The notes under the pieces were generated by a model. The model worked only from the letters and a program-made list of their open reading frames with translations, made no database searches and had not been told where the DNA came from. Shown here piece after piece: positions 21,680 to 34,815 of a DNA stretch of 64,000 nucleotides (the first letter of the stretch is position 1; the number at the start of each line of letters is the position of its first letter). Source of the stretch: Emmonsiellopsis sp. PD_33 (taxonomy: Eukaryota > Ascomycota > Eurotiomycetes > Onygenales > Ajellomycetaceae); NCBI GenBank assembly GCA_032988165.1, contig JANTQF010000084.1, positions 58,735 to 122,734 on the forward strand, in the 5' to 3' direction. The translations under genes were made by a program, and so were the position numbers.

Positions 21680-24600
21680 TCAGTTAAGGAAGCCTTTACA
21701 TCCGGTTGAACCGCAGAGACAGGGGATTCTGTCATCGCTGTCCCATTCCCGCTCGAATTTATAGTCGTACGTAAGTTCTTCGTCTGGAAGGATTGCCAGT
21801 TAGTACGTGATTATCAACAACGTCATAGGTAAGGGGAGACCAACCTCGCTCAATATCTCTTAATGCGTAAATAACAATTCGCTTGCTACCATCCACCTTG
21901 ATAATCTTTGCAGTGCAGTTGGGCGTACAGCTGTGGTTGATAAACCGAGCGATGCCACCGCGTTTCGTGGCGTCAATGACGGTATTCTCATCAATTCGGA
22001 ACAGGTAACTACTGCCAATGCCGCTTTTGAGATAGCTCCTTTCGCGCATGTCTGCAACCTGCTGCCGAACTTTCTCGCCAACATACTCGATGATCATATC
22101 ATTGGCAGAGATGTTCTCTTCGGCGTACAAGCCCCAATTGTGGATGGCAGATCGAGCAAATCTGACTGGCTTCTTACGTTTCTTGAGCTGATTGAATCGA
22201 AGAACATCACTCTCACCGCTTTGCGTAGGGAGAGCTTGCTTCTGGGCGTTGATATCCGCAATAAGACGACGGTTATTGACACGGGTTGAGCGGGACGTAG
22301 ACTTGGATATGGTTTTGGCGGCGGCAAGTCGGGCAGCCTCTGCAGCAGTGGCTTGCGGATCATTTTTAGCCCTTGCCTCGCGTTCCTCACGAGCCTTTTG
22401 TACCTTGATCCGGTGAGGCAAGTATTTCGACTTTTCAGATTCGAGAATTCTTTTCCTGCCTTCGGTACGAGCGGATCCGGTCGGGTTAGGAACATAATAG
22501 CCATTGATCTTGGTTTCTGAATATACAGGGCCCCTTTCTCCATTGCGATTGATGGCCTTGATCTCTTTTTGTCTCCATGCCCAAGCAGATAAGTTCCCTA
22601 TGTTCGAAGTTGGGTTTTCTTCTAGGGCCTCTCGGAGGAAGCGGATATCCTCGTCATCTTTAACGAGGTTCTGCCACCCATCAAGATCCAAGACAACAGC
22701 TTCGTCGTCTTCGACAGTGGGTTTGGGTTCGTCTCTGGATACTCCCCATTCAATCTCCGCTCTCGTTTCTTCGACAGGTTCAGGGATGATTTCTTCAACA
22801 GGCTTCTCCTCTTCCACAGGCGGAGTTTCAACCAAAACTTCTTCCTTTGAAGGCACATGGCCGATAGCTTCTAGTTGTTTAAGTTTCAACGCCTCACGTT
22901 CCTCGAAGATCTGTTTCTTAGACTTCTTCTTTGCCTTGGATTTCTTGGCCTTGACCTGGGTGATTGGTACAGCTGCAGAATCGTCAATGATTGCGGATTC
23001 GTCATCCAAGACTTCCACCTTTGGTTTGATTCTCCCATCATTTCTAGAATCGTCCAAACCAAATAGCTCATCGTCTTCTTTTTGCCTTTTGCGAGCCTCG
23101 AGCTCCTCAACGAGTCTCTTTCGTTTCCGAGAAGCAGGTGAAAGTTCGGTAATGGTTTTGTGGAGCTCTTCGACAGTGGCATCCTTGATGGCTTTCATTT
23201 CTTGCAAGTCGATTTTCACGGAATCTTCGCTAAAAAGTTCCCGATCCTCGGCGGCAGCACTGGCAGAGTCCTGAAGAAATCCATCTTCGTTGTCAGATTC
23301 AGAGGACATACTCATGCGGCTCAGTGGCCGACTTTCTTGTTCCTCCGTATCTCTCGTAAATGAAGTTCTTCGTTCATCGTCGGAGTCTTCGTCGTCGTGG
23401 AGTTGCTGGAGTCGATGATATAGGGGTCTAAACTCTCTTCTCCTTGGAGGGCGCCTTCTTCGTTCATCGATAAACGCAGCGTTGGCATTTTCCAACCCTT
23501 GTGTTTTCCGAATACGTGGCAACGATAGAATGTTCATACTAGAAGCGCCAAGGGGTATGCGGCCCTTCGATACCGACTCCGCGCGGGAATCGGGTGTTCC
23601 CACAAGAGCCTCATCGGAAGCGTCAATCCGAAAGGTAGGTCTCTTATTACTTTCCGGGTCAGGAATCCCGAGTTTTTGTCTCTTTGCGGTGTGACGACTT
23701 GGGTCGAGGTAATCGTAGAGTGCGGGGCCCGCTATCCTTGACTTGACGTCTTCAAGCAGCTTATCCCGAAGCTCGGAAAAGAGAATGCTAAGCACCTCTC
23801 GAGCAGGGTCAAGATCCGCGGCGCGTAATCTTTTTTCTTCCTCGATATCTAACTCCTCTTCTCGCTTTAGATGGTCCTTCTCCACCTTTTGCCGTTGTTC
23901 CACCTTGACTCGTTCCGGACTAGGGCTGCGTTCGTAATTAGGGTTGCCGTATGGCTGACATTCCATGTTCATCACGTATGTGAACAGTGCGGTCATATGG
24001 CACCCTTTGAAACATCGTTCCGTTTCCTCCTCACCCCGACGGGAGTTCTCAAAAATAATATAGTATCCAGTCTTGTCACACCGAACAGCCTTCCAATTGT
24101 AAATTTTTAATCGTCTCTCAAGATGAGGGATCGTGGTGCTGAGGACTGGGACGTAGCAATGGGCGATAAAGATATAAGGATCGCGTTTGATCTGGTCTAG
24201 GATGAGGGTTTCTTCGATCAAAGACGGGGCGGCTGGTTTTAGTGCAGCCCGTGGGCCGTCTGGTATAGGTTTTCGGGAGGGACCTTTGGGGGCTGTTGGG
24301 GGAGGGAGGTTATCTGGATCCAACTCGGCGGCTTTGGGTTTTTCTTCAATCACCATCGGTGGCTCCGATTTTTGCGTTGCAATGATTTTGGCGACAATGC
24401 GATCGCTGACTATACCGTCGCGATCAAGATCAACTCGTATTCGCCGTACTCCAATCCGTTGTTCCTTTTTGCACTCCATATAAGCTCTTCGGGCGGCCTG
24501 GGCCGCGGAAAGTGGTGTACCGGCACGAAACATCCTAGAATCCTTGTAACGTATGGAACAGACGCCCAAAAATCGGCCAGTAATTGGATCTGTCCTGTTC

Positions 24601-25511
24601 TTGATCTCTGCAATATCACCAAAACTAGAAAAGAGGGCGTTGATAGGAGCAATTGGAGTCAATGGGTCATATCCGGTCACTACAATCTGGGTGGGAGGGC
24701 CGGGGCCAATGGAGGTGGCAGCATCGTAGGGCCATGGTCGGAGAATATATGGCGCGGGTCGATATTTCGTTTTTTGCTTGCATCCAGCTCCACGAGTGTA
24801 ATTGGCAATTGCAAGGCGCGGGTCTGCGGGCGGAGCTTCATCGTCGGTAGTGCCAAAGGGAACATACTGTTTCCTGCGTTTTTCTTTGGAGGGTTTCTTG
24901 TCCAAATCAGGGTCATAAACCAATTTATAACCTTTTACAGCGTTTCCGGCAGGACGAGCCTGGCTTCGGGGGGTTGGCGGAGTTTGAAGAGGTGTGATGG
25001 TGGCTTTGACATCATCAACAAAGCGGCTTGACGGGGCGAATTCGCCGCCTACCGTGCTTGATTTTTGAGCCGATGGGCTGCCAACCTTGCATGGAGGCGA
25101 CGAATCTGTGTTGGTCAGAGGGGTGAGAGCATGTGTGTGTGTTCCGTTTGAGGTTGCTGCGCCAGCTGGAGGGAGGGTATTTGCGCTAAAAACCGAGGAG
25201 CCCGTGCTGGTGGAGCTGGAAGAGCCAACACCGTTGGTATCGCCCGGAGTGATATTAACCTCCTCGCGAGCAACGGGAGCAGACTCGTCCGCTGCATTAT
25301 TCTGGGTCATCGCCGGGCCATGGCTGGCAGCGACTGCGGCCCCGCCATCGTCCTCCGTGGCGGCGGCGGATGAAGGATTGGGAGGAGGGGGGTCTTCATC
25401 CTGCTTGATCTTGCCTTTTTGCCGGTCCTGGACAGCCTTGGAGCGCTTCTTCTGGAGAACGGACGGGGCGGTGGGAAAAAAGTCGGCGAAGCCCGCTGAG
25501 GCGCGTGACAT
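21680..25511 (-). CDS. SET1: Histone H3-K4 methyltransferase, COMPASS catalytic subunit
   Basis: Catalytic subunit of COMPASS, which mono-, di- and tri-methylates H3K4 at transcribed genes. Exons 25511-21845 and 21783-21680, with a 61 nt intron (GTTGGT...CAG), give 1256 aa. Domains in order: low-complexity N-terminus from MSRASAGFADFFPTAP; an RRM at about 270-345 (IVVTGYDPLTPIAPINALFS); a Set1-associated RRM-like domain at about 430-520 (RRLKIYNWKAVRC); a long acidic/basic linker; N-SET from about 910 (LDLDGWQNLVKDDEDIRFL); catalytic SET from about 1115 (RFARSAIHNWGLYAEENI, with RFINHSCTPNC and ELTYDYKF); and post-SET CLCGSTGCKGFLN ending the protein. The SET core is split by the intron between DIER and DEELTYDY. 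The post-SET zinc-binding Cys residues are present. Confidence 0.96.
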
Positions 25512-28500
25512 AATGTGTGAGGATGGCTAGGAGCCCGATACCGACCACAAGAAGCCCGCAAACACCATCCTCGACAGTCGGGGGCCAGCTAATCGACGTT
25601 CATGCGGGTACTAGTATGCTCGCCTCCAGCACGAGGGAATGAGGGAGAAATGGAGAGCAGTGAGGCCTGGGGACAGCGACGCGATATGGTGGGGAGCGGT
25701 GGCAGAGGCCGGACGCGCTGAGGCCAGGATAGCACAGCAGGCAGGAAGCGAGGCAGTGACAGGTGGCGGAGGATGAATAAAGAAGACGGAGTGAATCAGA
25801 CCAAACAACGGCCGGTCTGACAGCGGCGGAGCAGACAAAGACGCAGATGCTGGGGGCAGGTTGGTGCTGTCTGGCGGTGGCCGAAGAAAATCGTGGAGGA
25901 GCGAGGTTAGGTTGAGTCCCGAAAAGGCAAAAATGGACGGGCTTGCGGCGACAGACCAGATCGTCCACTCCCACCTCCAACTCCAACTCCTCGCCAACGC
26001 CGTTTGTCTGCCAGCATCGTCGCAGCAGCCCACTCCGCCGCACGGAGGCGTCTATTGCGATGCTGCAAACTTGACATCTCTACTCTGGCTTCTTCCACCA
26101 CCGGCGACGCGGCCGCACTTCATGGCCTGGCCCGTCTTCCCAACACTGGCCAAGAGCCGCACCAACACCCCGACCGTCGCGTTCCCCACGTCCACCACGT
26201 CGGTTCATGATGTATCGATGCTGCTGCCCTGCTCATACACTTCCTCATGGTTGATGCCGTTTTTGACGAAATTACAGCTGTCCCATACATTAAGTTTTAC
26301 ATGGGCCTTGGTTGGCTGTGGTGGATGGGCCTGAAGAGCCATCGTGTACTGGATATATTCCTCGATCTATGATCTATCTCCAAAGCCCTTCTCGCTAGGA
26401 ATCTTTGGTACTCCTAATCATCTACAGATATAACCTGATTATTGCGATCCGGACATTCATACCATGACGATATCTCCTCTACGACCTTTCCGCCGCCGCC
26501 GATTTCGATATTTGTCAATCAGAGTGAGGGTCCATACAAGATGATGACGACTCTGATCCTATTTGGCACGCAAACCAAAACTATTCGTCTCATGGGGACA
26601 TATGGCGAATATCCATCGGATCAAACACGACCTGGTTGCGGTTTGAAACCAAATTCCCAATAGAACGGTGGCTGGTTTGTCCAAGGCCGGCAAATATGGA
26701 ACCTCAATTCTGTTTGGCATTACAGCGGCGGTATCGGCCTTGGAAAGGCCATGCTGAGCCATGTGTCGATGGATTAGAGATACTTCTATTTCTACAGATC
26801 GGAGTTGGATACCCTTGTTGGGTGAACATTGTTGCTGACCGTGTATAGTAACCTGCAGCTTTACCTTTACATACCGATTACCACCGATATTGCCACTATC
26901 TACTTGTAATCAGAATGGCACCTTATACAATGGCCTCTCGCGTTGTTGTGGAATCCGAATCGCGCGCAATCGCCACTACTAAGGCCCCATTCATGAAGAG
27001 ACCTCAAGCCCCGTGTTCCGTGGTGGAATATCCGGATGTACCTGCCTATTCCCTCGAGCGATCGATTGGGAAGCATTCGTGACTCAGGCTGTGCATCGAT
27101 GGACGATGGCTCGTACCTGCGGCGATGGAACCGGCTCGTAGCGGACGGGATACCTGGATCGCTAGGCGATTATCAAGCGGGTGAAACTACGTTGTGCGGC
27201 TTAACTCACTGGACTCCATAACTGGGCTGATTTCCTCTCTCGTTGTGTGATTTGGATGGTGCTGTGTAGCAGGATGATTGAAGCCGCGACATCCCGGTCG
27301 ACGTCAGATCCATTGCGTTGGAGGCCCGAGCGCCTATACCGATCACGTGATATCAAGTCGCGGCTCCAGGACTGAAAACCACCTTGGAAGGTATTATGAA
27401 GAGCCTTTAAAGGCCTTGCAATTCATCGGGAGACAAGTTCTCTAGTTTCAATATTATGAATATAAGTTTAACAATATATATTCTTTCATAATGCCATACT
27501 TAACATTCCATATTGAATTTTTCAGTATGCTGGTGTCACCCCCCATCCCTAGCCGGCTTGATTAAGTCATTCATTACAAGAAATTTTAATAACTCCATTT
27601 ATAAATCAACCCCCTTTGTCGTTCTTCACTGAGTTTCTACATTCACAATGATGTCAAGAAGCTGCCTTAAACCCTGCACCATAATTCTCAAGCATGAGCG
27701 GGTGAATTTAAACGCGTCCGCGCGTGCGGCGTGACAAGACCTCGGCAAAAACGCCACGGCTTCGCTAGCAAAAAAAAAAAAAAAGAAAGAAAGAAAAAGA
27801 AAAATAGCTTTCAAGTTCAACCCAGCCACAATGCGGGTGGGGACTTCTCACTCGGGGTGGCGGAAATCATTTTGCTTCTTCTTCTTCTTCGTTCAGGAGT
27901 TCAGGATAACACGCCTCAGCAAGGAATCAATCAATCAATCAACCAGGTCCCACCCGGCCAAGGGATGGAAGTTGGAGAATGTCCGATTGAATGGGTTGAT
28001 ATTGGCAAATACATACATCCGTAGAAATCCACGCCCCTTAACTATCTATTGGAACAAATGCCATCTCACTCCTGAGTCCTTGGGCGGTCCTGCGCCACTG
28101 CCAGTGCCGGGTCGCTTGCGGGCTATAAATAGCTTTATTAGGAAGACAATGCGGTTGGGTTCCTGATCCGGATGATGATGATGATGATGCCCCCCCTTCC
28201 TTCTAGTTGGGCCCTTGGGACCTTGCGCCCTTTGGAAAACCTTGGGCTCCTAATAATCAAGTTAACTATTAGGAATGAATTGGTGCGTGCGTTTAAAAAT
28301 ATTATTCGAGGAAATCGGTACCATGGTTCGGGAAGGTTGGGAGGGAAAGGGGTTGATTCCTCCCACTTTGCTTGGGCTTTTAATAGTTGGGAGCTAGGAG
28401 CTGGGATTGCTAGGCCTATGGCGATGGGTTGTTGAGGGTTCTGAGGTTATGGACACTATTCAATGGATACTTGAATAGAGAGTTACTTGTTGAGGTCCCA

Positions 28501-30401
28501 TCACTGTTCGTATACAGACATTAATACAGTCAATTGCACTGATATTGGTTGCAATGCTTAATTGCCGTGCAACGCCGAACCGAACCCGGTATTTTCGCTC
28601 GGGCCCGGGGATGTCTCTGTAACACCCACAACTTTCTTTGGGAAACAAACAGTATGGAAGCTCCAGGGTACGAGTGTCATCCTCTGCCACTGTCAGGAGG
28701 ACCTCGGGAGACCTGAGGGGAAGACGCTGGAGAAAACGATCGTCCGAGCTTATTTTATGGCTTCGACGACGATCATAGATTTTTTTTAAACGGAACAACC
28801 AGCCGCAGAGGAGTATCGGAGCAAGCGACGGATTGATGGTCCATAATAATAATAAATCTATCTTGGTTCGTGTCGGAATTTCGCAGAATCGAGGTCGAGC
28901 TCCGACGACGCAGCTATCCGGTGAAGAATTTAAGGCTTTTTTTAGTGCGTCTCCGAGCGAGGTCACATCAGCCGCATGGCATTCCAGGGGCAGGGACCGA
29001 CGCCAAAATAGATCTCTCCCCTTCCCTCCGTCTGATCGGGGGATAAAAATAGAGTCTGACGCATTATGTTGTTGTTTTCTGAGACCTCTGCCCCTATCTC
29101 CTGATTATCGGAAAAAGTAAAGTTAAACAACCGGTACTCCGGAATGATGGACAACAAATACACCCGCAGTGATTCGTGTTCAATACTCAGGGGGGCAACC
29201 CATTCTTGTCTCAGATCATCGGTGGGTTTGGTCTCTGAAAAAACGCCGCTATCCTCCATCGCATGCAGCCATAAGCGCGAAGGTGATCGGCAATATAAGA
29301 AAACGTGCTAATTGAGATAGCTTGCAGAAGTTCGATTCAGCTGAGTATCCAGAAACCAACGGACAGGCCCACGCCCAAACGGCCATTGTCAGCCAGCAGG
29401 TAATATAAGGTGTGTAGTTAGCGTTCGTGTTAAAGGATCCCATCCTTCAGCTCGCGGAGCCTTTCTGATAAGTGTTGTGTATGGGGGACAATCCTGGACT
29501 TTGCTTGAGTCTAATAATGGTGGCAGAGACAGCCTTGCCATTACTCCGAGTAGTTAGTGACTTAGTATGGGGTGCTTTTGGAGGATCCTTGTCGACAGCT
29601 GGGCGAACGGCGTGCTTGGAAGCTGGGGATCGTGATATGCAGGGGAGGAATGGAATGGCCACCGCCACTTCTTCACATCGATCACAGCATGATTATGGAT
29701 GAGGAGGGATGGATTGGGCAGAGTCGGTGGGGAGATGGCTGGTGTCGGTTGATGGATATCTGTCAACGGGGCCGTTCTGACAGACACTTTGCAGGCCACG
29801 GCAGGGTTGGAGGGAAGATAGCTGGTCCGGGCTGTTGAGATGGCAGGGCTGACCAAGGCTGGCCGGGGAGGTCACAGGTGTCTGGTGGGATGTTTCAAAA
29901 AAGTTGCCCTGGTTACCAAGAATAGTCAGACAGGGTGGTGGGGTTGCCGGGCCAGCGCACACGCACCCGCAACTATCGACACGGCTTGGATTTGTGTGAG
30001 AGGTCTTGATTTTGTTACTATTATTTTTAACCAGCACATTGAAGTGGCCATGACCCTATTTTTGCTGTCTCCCCCTTCTCCGGACACAGACACGTCCAGC
30101 AGAGGGCGGCCAGACCAGCAGCGGTGGAGAGGGCCGCAGCCAGTGAGGCTCTGGCGCGGGCGATAGCGGCCTCCACCGCCAGAAAGTCCCAGGGACGGGT
30201 GTTGCTAAATATTGCCGGCTGCTGCTGGGCAGCCCACTTGGCGTGGTTTTATGTTCGCGGCCGTGTCGTTTGGGCGGCCACAGCCCACCACGCAGGCGGC
30301 TTATTACCAGCACGCTCCTCCCTCGTCCAGCTCCAACCTCACCGCATCCCGCTCTCTCTCGCTGCTTCAATCGTTTATATAACCCCTCTTCTCCCCGTCT
30401 G

Positions 30402-30437
<36 letters not shown>

Positions 30438-30622
30438 ATTCTTTTCCTCCTCCTGTCGTTTGACTGCCCTGATACCCAACCCAACCCCGCCCTCCCTCCA
30501 TCCCTGCTCTGCTCTCACATCAGCTCCAATCCCTCTCCTCACCGTCCTCCTAACCAGCATCCAACCTTCTTTTCTCCCTCCTATCCATCTCTTTTCAATT
30601 GAGTTCTTGACACTGCGAAACA
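25512..30622. other. 5.1 kb gene-poor region between SET1 and GFA1
   Basis: Largest region here without a gene I can support. It begins with the SET1 promoter and ends with the long pyrimidine-rich GFA1 leader. 25.9-26.9 kb has open stretches on the plus strand without a recognisable start, splice frame or family. 27.30-27.55 kb has an LTR-like flavour (CACGTG, then AT-rich, then ...GTCA) without a provable duplication. Simple repeats include (GAT)n at about 28170 and (TC)n at about 30405. No tRNA or rRNA recognised. Confidence 0.4.
30405..30434 (+). repeat. (TC)15 microsatellite in the probable GFA1 leader
   Basis: Pure TC dinucleotide run about 190 bp upstream of the GFA1 ATG. Confidence 0.9.
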
Positions 30623-32949
30623 ATGTGGTATGTTCAGCTCTCCCGCGGCACCCGTTGGCGTGTTTCAGCCCCTGCTAACAATGGTCCAGCGGCATTTTCG
30701 GATACATCAACTACCTGGTCGAGAAAGATCGTGCCTATATCCTCCAGACTCTCGTCAACGGTGAGTCTTGTACTTTTCTGCCTCCTTCTCCCGTGCTCCT
30801 GCTCATTCCCCCGCTTTCTAGGCCTTTCGAGACTTGAGTACCGTGGCTATGATTCCGCTGGTCTGGCCGTCGATGGTGATAAGAAAAATGAAGTCTTTGC
30901 CTTCAAGGAGGTAGGCAAGGTCGCCAAGCTGAAGGAATTGATTGCCACCTCCAAGCCAGATCTTACCAAGGTCTTCGACTCTCATGCCGGTATTGCTCAC
31001 ACCCGATGGGCCACCCATGGACCCCCCTCCAGATTGAACTGCCACCCTCACAGGTATGCATTGCCATTGTAGCACTCCTTGCACGCCCTTAAACTAACAT
31101 ACCCTTGCAGATCTGATGCTAGCTGGGAATTCTCCGTCGTTCACAACGGTATCATCACCAACTATAAAGAACTCAAGGCCCTGCTGGAGAGCAAGGGTTT
31201 CCGCTTCGAGACAGAGACAGACACAGAGTGCATTGCTAAGCTCGCTAAATATCTCTACGACCTCCACCCAGATATCGAGTTCACAGTCCTGGCGAAAGCC
31301 GTGGTAAAGGAGCTCCAGGGTGCCTTCGGTCTTCTGCTCAAGTCTGTGCATTATCCTCATGAGGTCATTGCTGCCCGCAAGGGTTCTCCCCTTGTCGTCG
31401 GTGTCCGCACCGAGAAGAAGATGAAGGTCGATTTCGTTGATGTTGAATATTCCGAGGATGGTGCCCTTCCAGCCGAGCAGGCGTCGCAGAATGCTGCCAT
31501 CAAGAAGTCTTCCACCAGCCTTTTGGCCCCCCCAGACAAGTCCCTCCTCCACCGTTCCCAATCCCGTGCGTTCCTGTCGGACGACGGCATCCCTCAGCCA
31601 GTTGAATTCTTCCTTTCCTCCGATCCTTCCGCCATTGTCGAGCACACCAAGAAGGTCCTCTACCTTGAGGATGACGATATTGCACACATCCACGAGGGCC
31701 AATTGAATATCCACCGCCTTACCAAGGATGATGGCACCTCCAACGTTCGTGCCATTCAGACCATTGAGCTCGAGCTTCAGGAAATCATGAAGGGCAAATT
31801 CGACCATTTCATGCAAAAGGAAATCTTCGAACAGCCCGAATCCGTTGTCAACACCATGCGTGGTCGTCTGGATGTTGCCAACAAGAAGGTCACTCTTGGT
31901 GGCTTGAGGCAATACATCACCACTATCCGTCGCTGCAGACGTATCATATTCATTGCCTGCGGTACTAGTTACCACTCCTGTATGGCAGTGCGTGGTGTGT
32001 TCGAGGAGTTGACTGAGATCCCTATTGCTGTTGAGTTGGCGTCCGACTTCCTTGACAGACAGGCTCCAGTATTCCGTGACGATACTTGCGTGTTCGTTTC
32101 CCAATCCGGTGAGACCGCTGATTCCTTGATGGCATTGAGATACTGCCTGGAGCGCGGTGCCCTGACCGTGGGAATTGTCAACGTCGTCGGCTCGTCTATT
32201 TCCTTGCTCACACACTGCGGTGTCCACATCAACGCCGGTCCCGAAATCGGTGTTGCCTCTACCAAAGCCTATACATCCCAATTCGTTGCTATGGTCATGT
32301 TTGCCCTGTCCCTGAGTGAAGATCGTGCCTCCAAGCAAAAGCGACGAGAGGATATCATGGACGGCCTTGCCAAGGTGTCTGAACAGTTCCGTGAAATCCT
32401 CAAGCTCAACGAGCCAATCAAGGAGATGTGCGCCAAGTTCTTCAAGGACCAGAAGAGTCTGCTCCTGCTCGGCAGAGGCAGCCAATTCTCCACCGCTCTT
32501 GAGGGCGCTCTCAAGATTAAGGAAATCTCGTATCTCCACTGCGAGGCTGTCATGTCTGGTGAATTGAAGCATGGTGTCCTTGCCCTGGTCGACGAGAACC
32601 TACCGATTATCATGATTCTTACCCGTGATGGTATTTTCCACAAGTCACTAAATGCCTATCAACAAGGTACGTCTAAGTTATTTCTTTAATTGCCATCCCT
32701 GTTTCAATGCAGAACTAACAAAACATAGTCATTGCCCGCCGTGGACGCCCGATCGTGATCTGCAACACTGGCGACGAAGAATTCCCCGCCTCCGAGACCG
32801 AGAGAATTGAGGTTCCCCAGACCGTCGACTGCCTACAGGGTCTCCTCAACGTCATCCCACTGCAGCTCATTGCCTATTGGCTTGCAGTTGCAGAGGGCCT
32901 GAACGTTGACTTCCCCCGCAACCTTGCTAAATCCGTTACTGTCGAGTAG
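30623..32949 (+). CDS. GFA1: Glutamine--fructose-6-phosphate aminotransferase (isomerizing)
   Basis: First and rate-limiting enzyme of the hexosamine pathway: fructose-6-P plus Gln gives glucosamine-6-P, feeding UDP-GlcNAc for chitin, N-glycans and GPI anchors. Exons 30623-30627, 30690-30760, 30822-31053, 31111-32666 and 32729-32949 give 694 aa. The N-terminal Ntn glutaminase begins MCGIFGYINYLVEKDR; after Met removal Cys2 is the nucleophile, and its codon is split by intron 1. THGPPSRLNCHPHRS is the glutaminase substrate loop. The isomerase half has two SIS domains, with CGTSYHSCMA, SQSGETADS and GRGSQFSTALEGALKIKEIS, and ends AKSVTVE. The fungal-type insert at about residues 210-290 is present. 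The first coding exon is only 5 nt. Confidence 0.97.
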
Positions 32950-33370
32950 AGTATGGACGCTGAAATGTGTGTGAGCTGGCGATTACACGAATCTAACTAT
33001 TTTTTGTACGATGGGCCTCGGGTCAATGAATAAGGATGGGGTATTGTTTGCCATGGTTTCTGGAGCCTTTGGAGTGGGTTATTTGGCGAGCTTATTCTGT
33101 TGATTGTTCAATTGCCGTAATGGAGCCGCTCGGGTGTTTGATGAATATTTAGTCCTTATTAGCATGTTGTCAATTAAGTTTCAATCAATATTTCATTTCC
33201 GTGAATTATCTACTGGTTTACTTGTTGATTGCCGTAGAAAAGCTATCCAAGCTTTTGAGCCGGAGCTTATTAAAGCCGCAACCCAGTTCCTCCCCCGCAA
33301 CTCTGCAACCCTCCCACCAACCACCCACCATCTCGAACACCAGCACATATCCCCAACCTCTAAATCCACA
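32950..33370. other. Intergenic between GFA1 and RIB4
   Basis: 421 bp with GFA1 3' flank and RIB4 promoter/leader. The leader near 33290-33370 is C/A-rich. No gene seen. Confidence 0.4.
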
Positions 33371-34283
33371 ATGGCAGCTCTCAAAGGCCCCGGCGCAGCC
33401 CAGAAACACGACGGTAAGCACCAATGGCGCCCCCAATGCCTGAAAGTCCCATCACTTCCGTGCGCAGCACCACCCATCCGACCCCGCATTGCCCTGCAAG
33501 AATACGTAGCACAACAGCAATACCACACATATCTCCCTAGCAGAGAAGCCTAACTCCTAACCAACCAATATTATATCAGGCTCCGACCTGCGCATCGCGA
33601 TCGTGCACGCGCGATGGAACGCCCCCATCATCGACGCGCTGATCGACGGCGCGAAGAAGACCATGCTCGCGGCCGGCGTGAAGGAGGAGAATATCGTTTA
33701 TGAGAGCGTGCCGGGGAGCTATGAGTTGCCGTTTGCTGTGCAGAGGTTTGTCCAATCTTTTTCTTTTTTTCTCTTTTCAAGTTACAGTGCACTTTTGGGA
33801 TTGTATATGTTGCTTTGATGGAGATGTGCCTGCCACCCCCCGCCATCCATCCCATCCCACCCCGCCTCCCCCTCTCCCCTCTCTTTCACATTCCAATAAC
33901 CAACCACCCCAAAGCAACCACCTAGCTAACCCCCCATAAACAGAGTCCACACCGCCTCCCTCATCCAATCCCAATCCAACGCCCAACCCCACACCAAACC
34001 CTTCGACGCCATAATCGCCATCGGCGTCCTCATCAAAGGCGAAACAATGCACTTCGAATACATCGCCGACGCAGTCTCGCACGGCCTCATGCGCGTGCAG
34101 CTGGACAGCAGCGCGCCGGTGATTTTCGGCCTGTTGACGGTGCTCACGGAGGAGCAAGGGTTGGCGAGGGCGGGGCTGGGTGGGGATACGAGTAAGATGC
34201 ATAATCATGGAGAGGATTGGGGGAATGCGGCGGTTGAGTTGGGGGTTAAGGGGAGGGGGGGGGGGGAGGGGAGGTTTTTGTAG
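33371..34283 (+). CDS. RIB4: 6,7-dimethyl-8-ribityllumazine synthase
   Basis: Penultimate enzyme of riboflavin synthesis, condensing 5-amino-6-ribitylaminouracil with dihydroxybutanone phosphate. Exons 33371-33413, 33580-33745 and 33944-34283 give 182 aa. Family motifs: DLRIAIVHARWNAPIIDAL at the N-terminus, VPGSYELPFAVQR for substrate binding, FDAIIAIGVLIKGETMHFEY with the conserved His, and SAPVIFGLLTVLTEEQ. The tail after KMHNHGEDWGNAAVELG is Gly-rich, encoded by a G-run (about 34252-34266). That run could be a sequencing-sensitive spot, but the frame closes normally. Intron 2 (198 nt) is long for this gene set. Confidence 0.95.
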
Positions 34284-34815
34284 GGTTTCGTTATGGATGT
34301 GGATGTGGGTGGAGGGAGGGGGATGGCGGGGTGGAACTGATTGATATATTTTCTATTTCGTATATTATATTTTTTTGGATTTTTTGGATTGGTGGTTATT
34401 CCCATCACTGGTTCCCTATTTCTTCCTGCATGTGGGCTATATAAAGCTGTGGTGCTGCCCAGCTTGGTTGTATATTAGCTCACACAAAACGATCATGAAT
34501 AGACCAAAAGAATCTCTACTTGAAGCTGTTACCGGAAGCTGCTTCTGTCTATTGTATTTAAATAGCTATCCCACTTACCACGCGAATTATGGGGCGAAAA
34601 ATAGAACTGGGGAAAGGAAGAAAAGGTAAAATAAGAAAAAAATCTTAGGCTAGAGTGCGAAGATAGAATTACAACTCATCACACCGCATTGCATTGCATA
34701 GGCCAAGAAAAAGAAAAGGCGTGGTAGGTAGGATGGATATGGAAGTTCATTCGAAGACGACAAAAAACACACGGCCAGCAAACAAGAGAAGAAAACACAT
34801 CAGGTCAAATGGACT
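34284..34815. other. Convergent 3' intergenic region of RIB4 and PRE10
   Basis: 532 bp; AT-rich, only 3' flanks seen. Confidence 0.4.

Noticed and set aside
25861..26334. 157-codon plus-strand frame upstream of SET1
   Set aside because: No ATG at its start, no recognisable motif, and it lies in the SET1 promoter. Not enough for a gene call.
27290..27555. Possible solo LTR
   Set aside because: AT-rich with CACGTG and a CA end, but I could not find a matching 5 bp target duplication or terminal TG/CA symmetry.
28170..28188. (GAT)n run as a coding Met/Asp repeat
   Set aside because: No surrounding gene; a plain microsatellite in the gene-poor region.
31094..32572. Long (492 codon) open frame antisense to GFA1
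   Set aside because: A mirror of strongly biased GFA1 codons; it has no domain and lies wholly within a conserved CDS.
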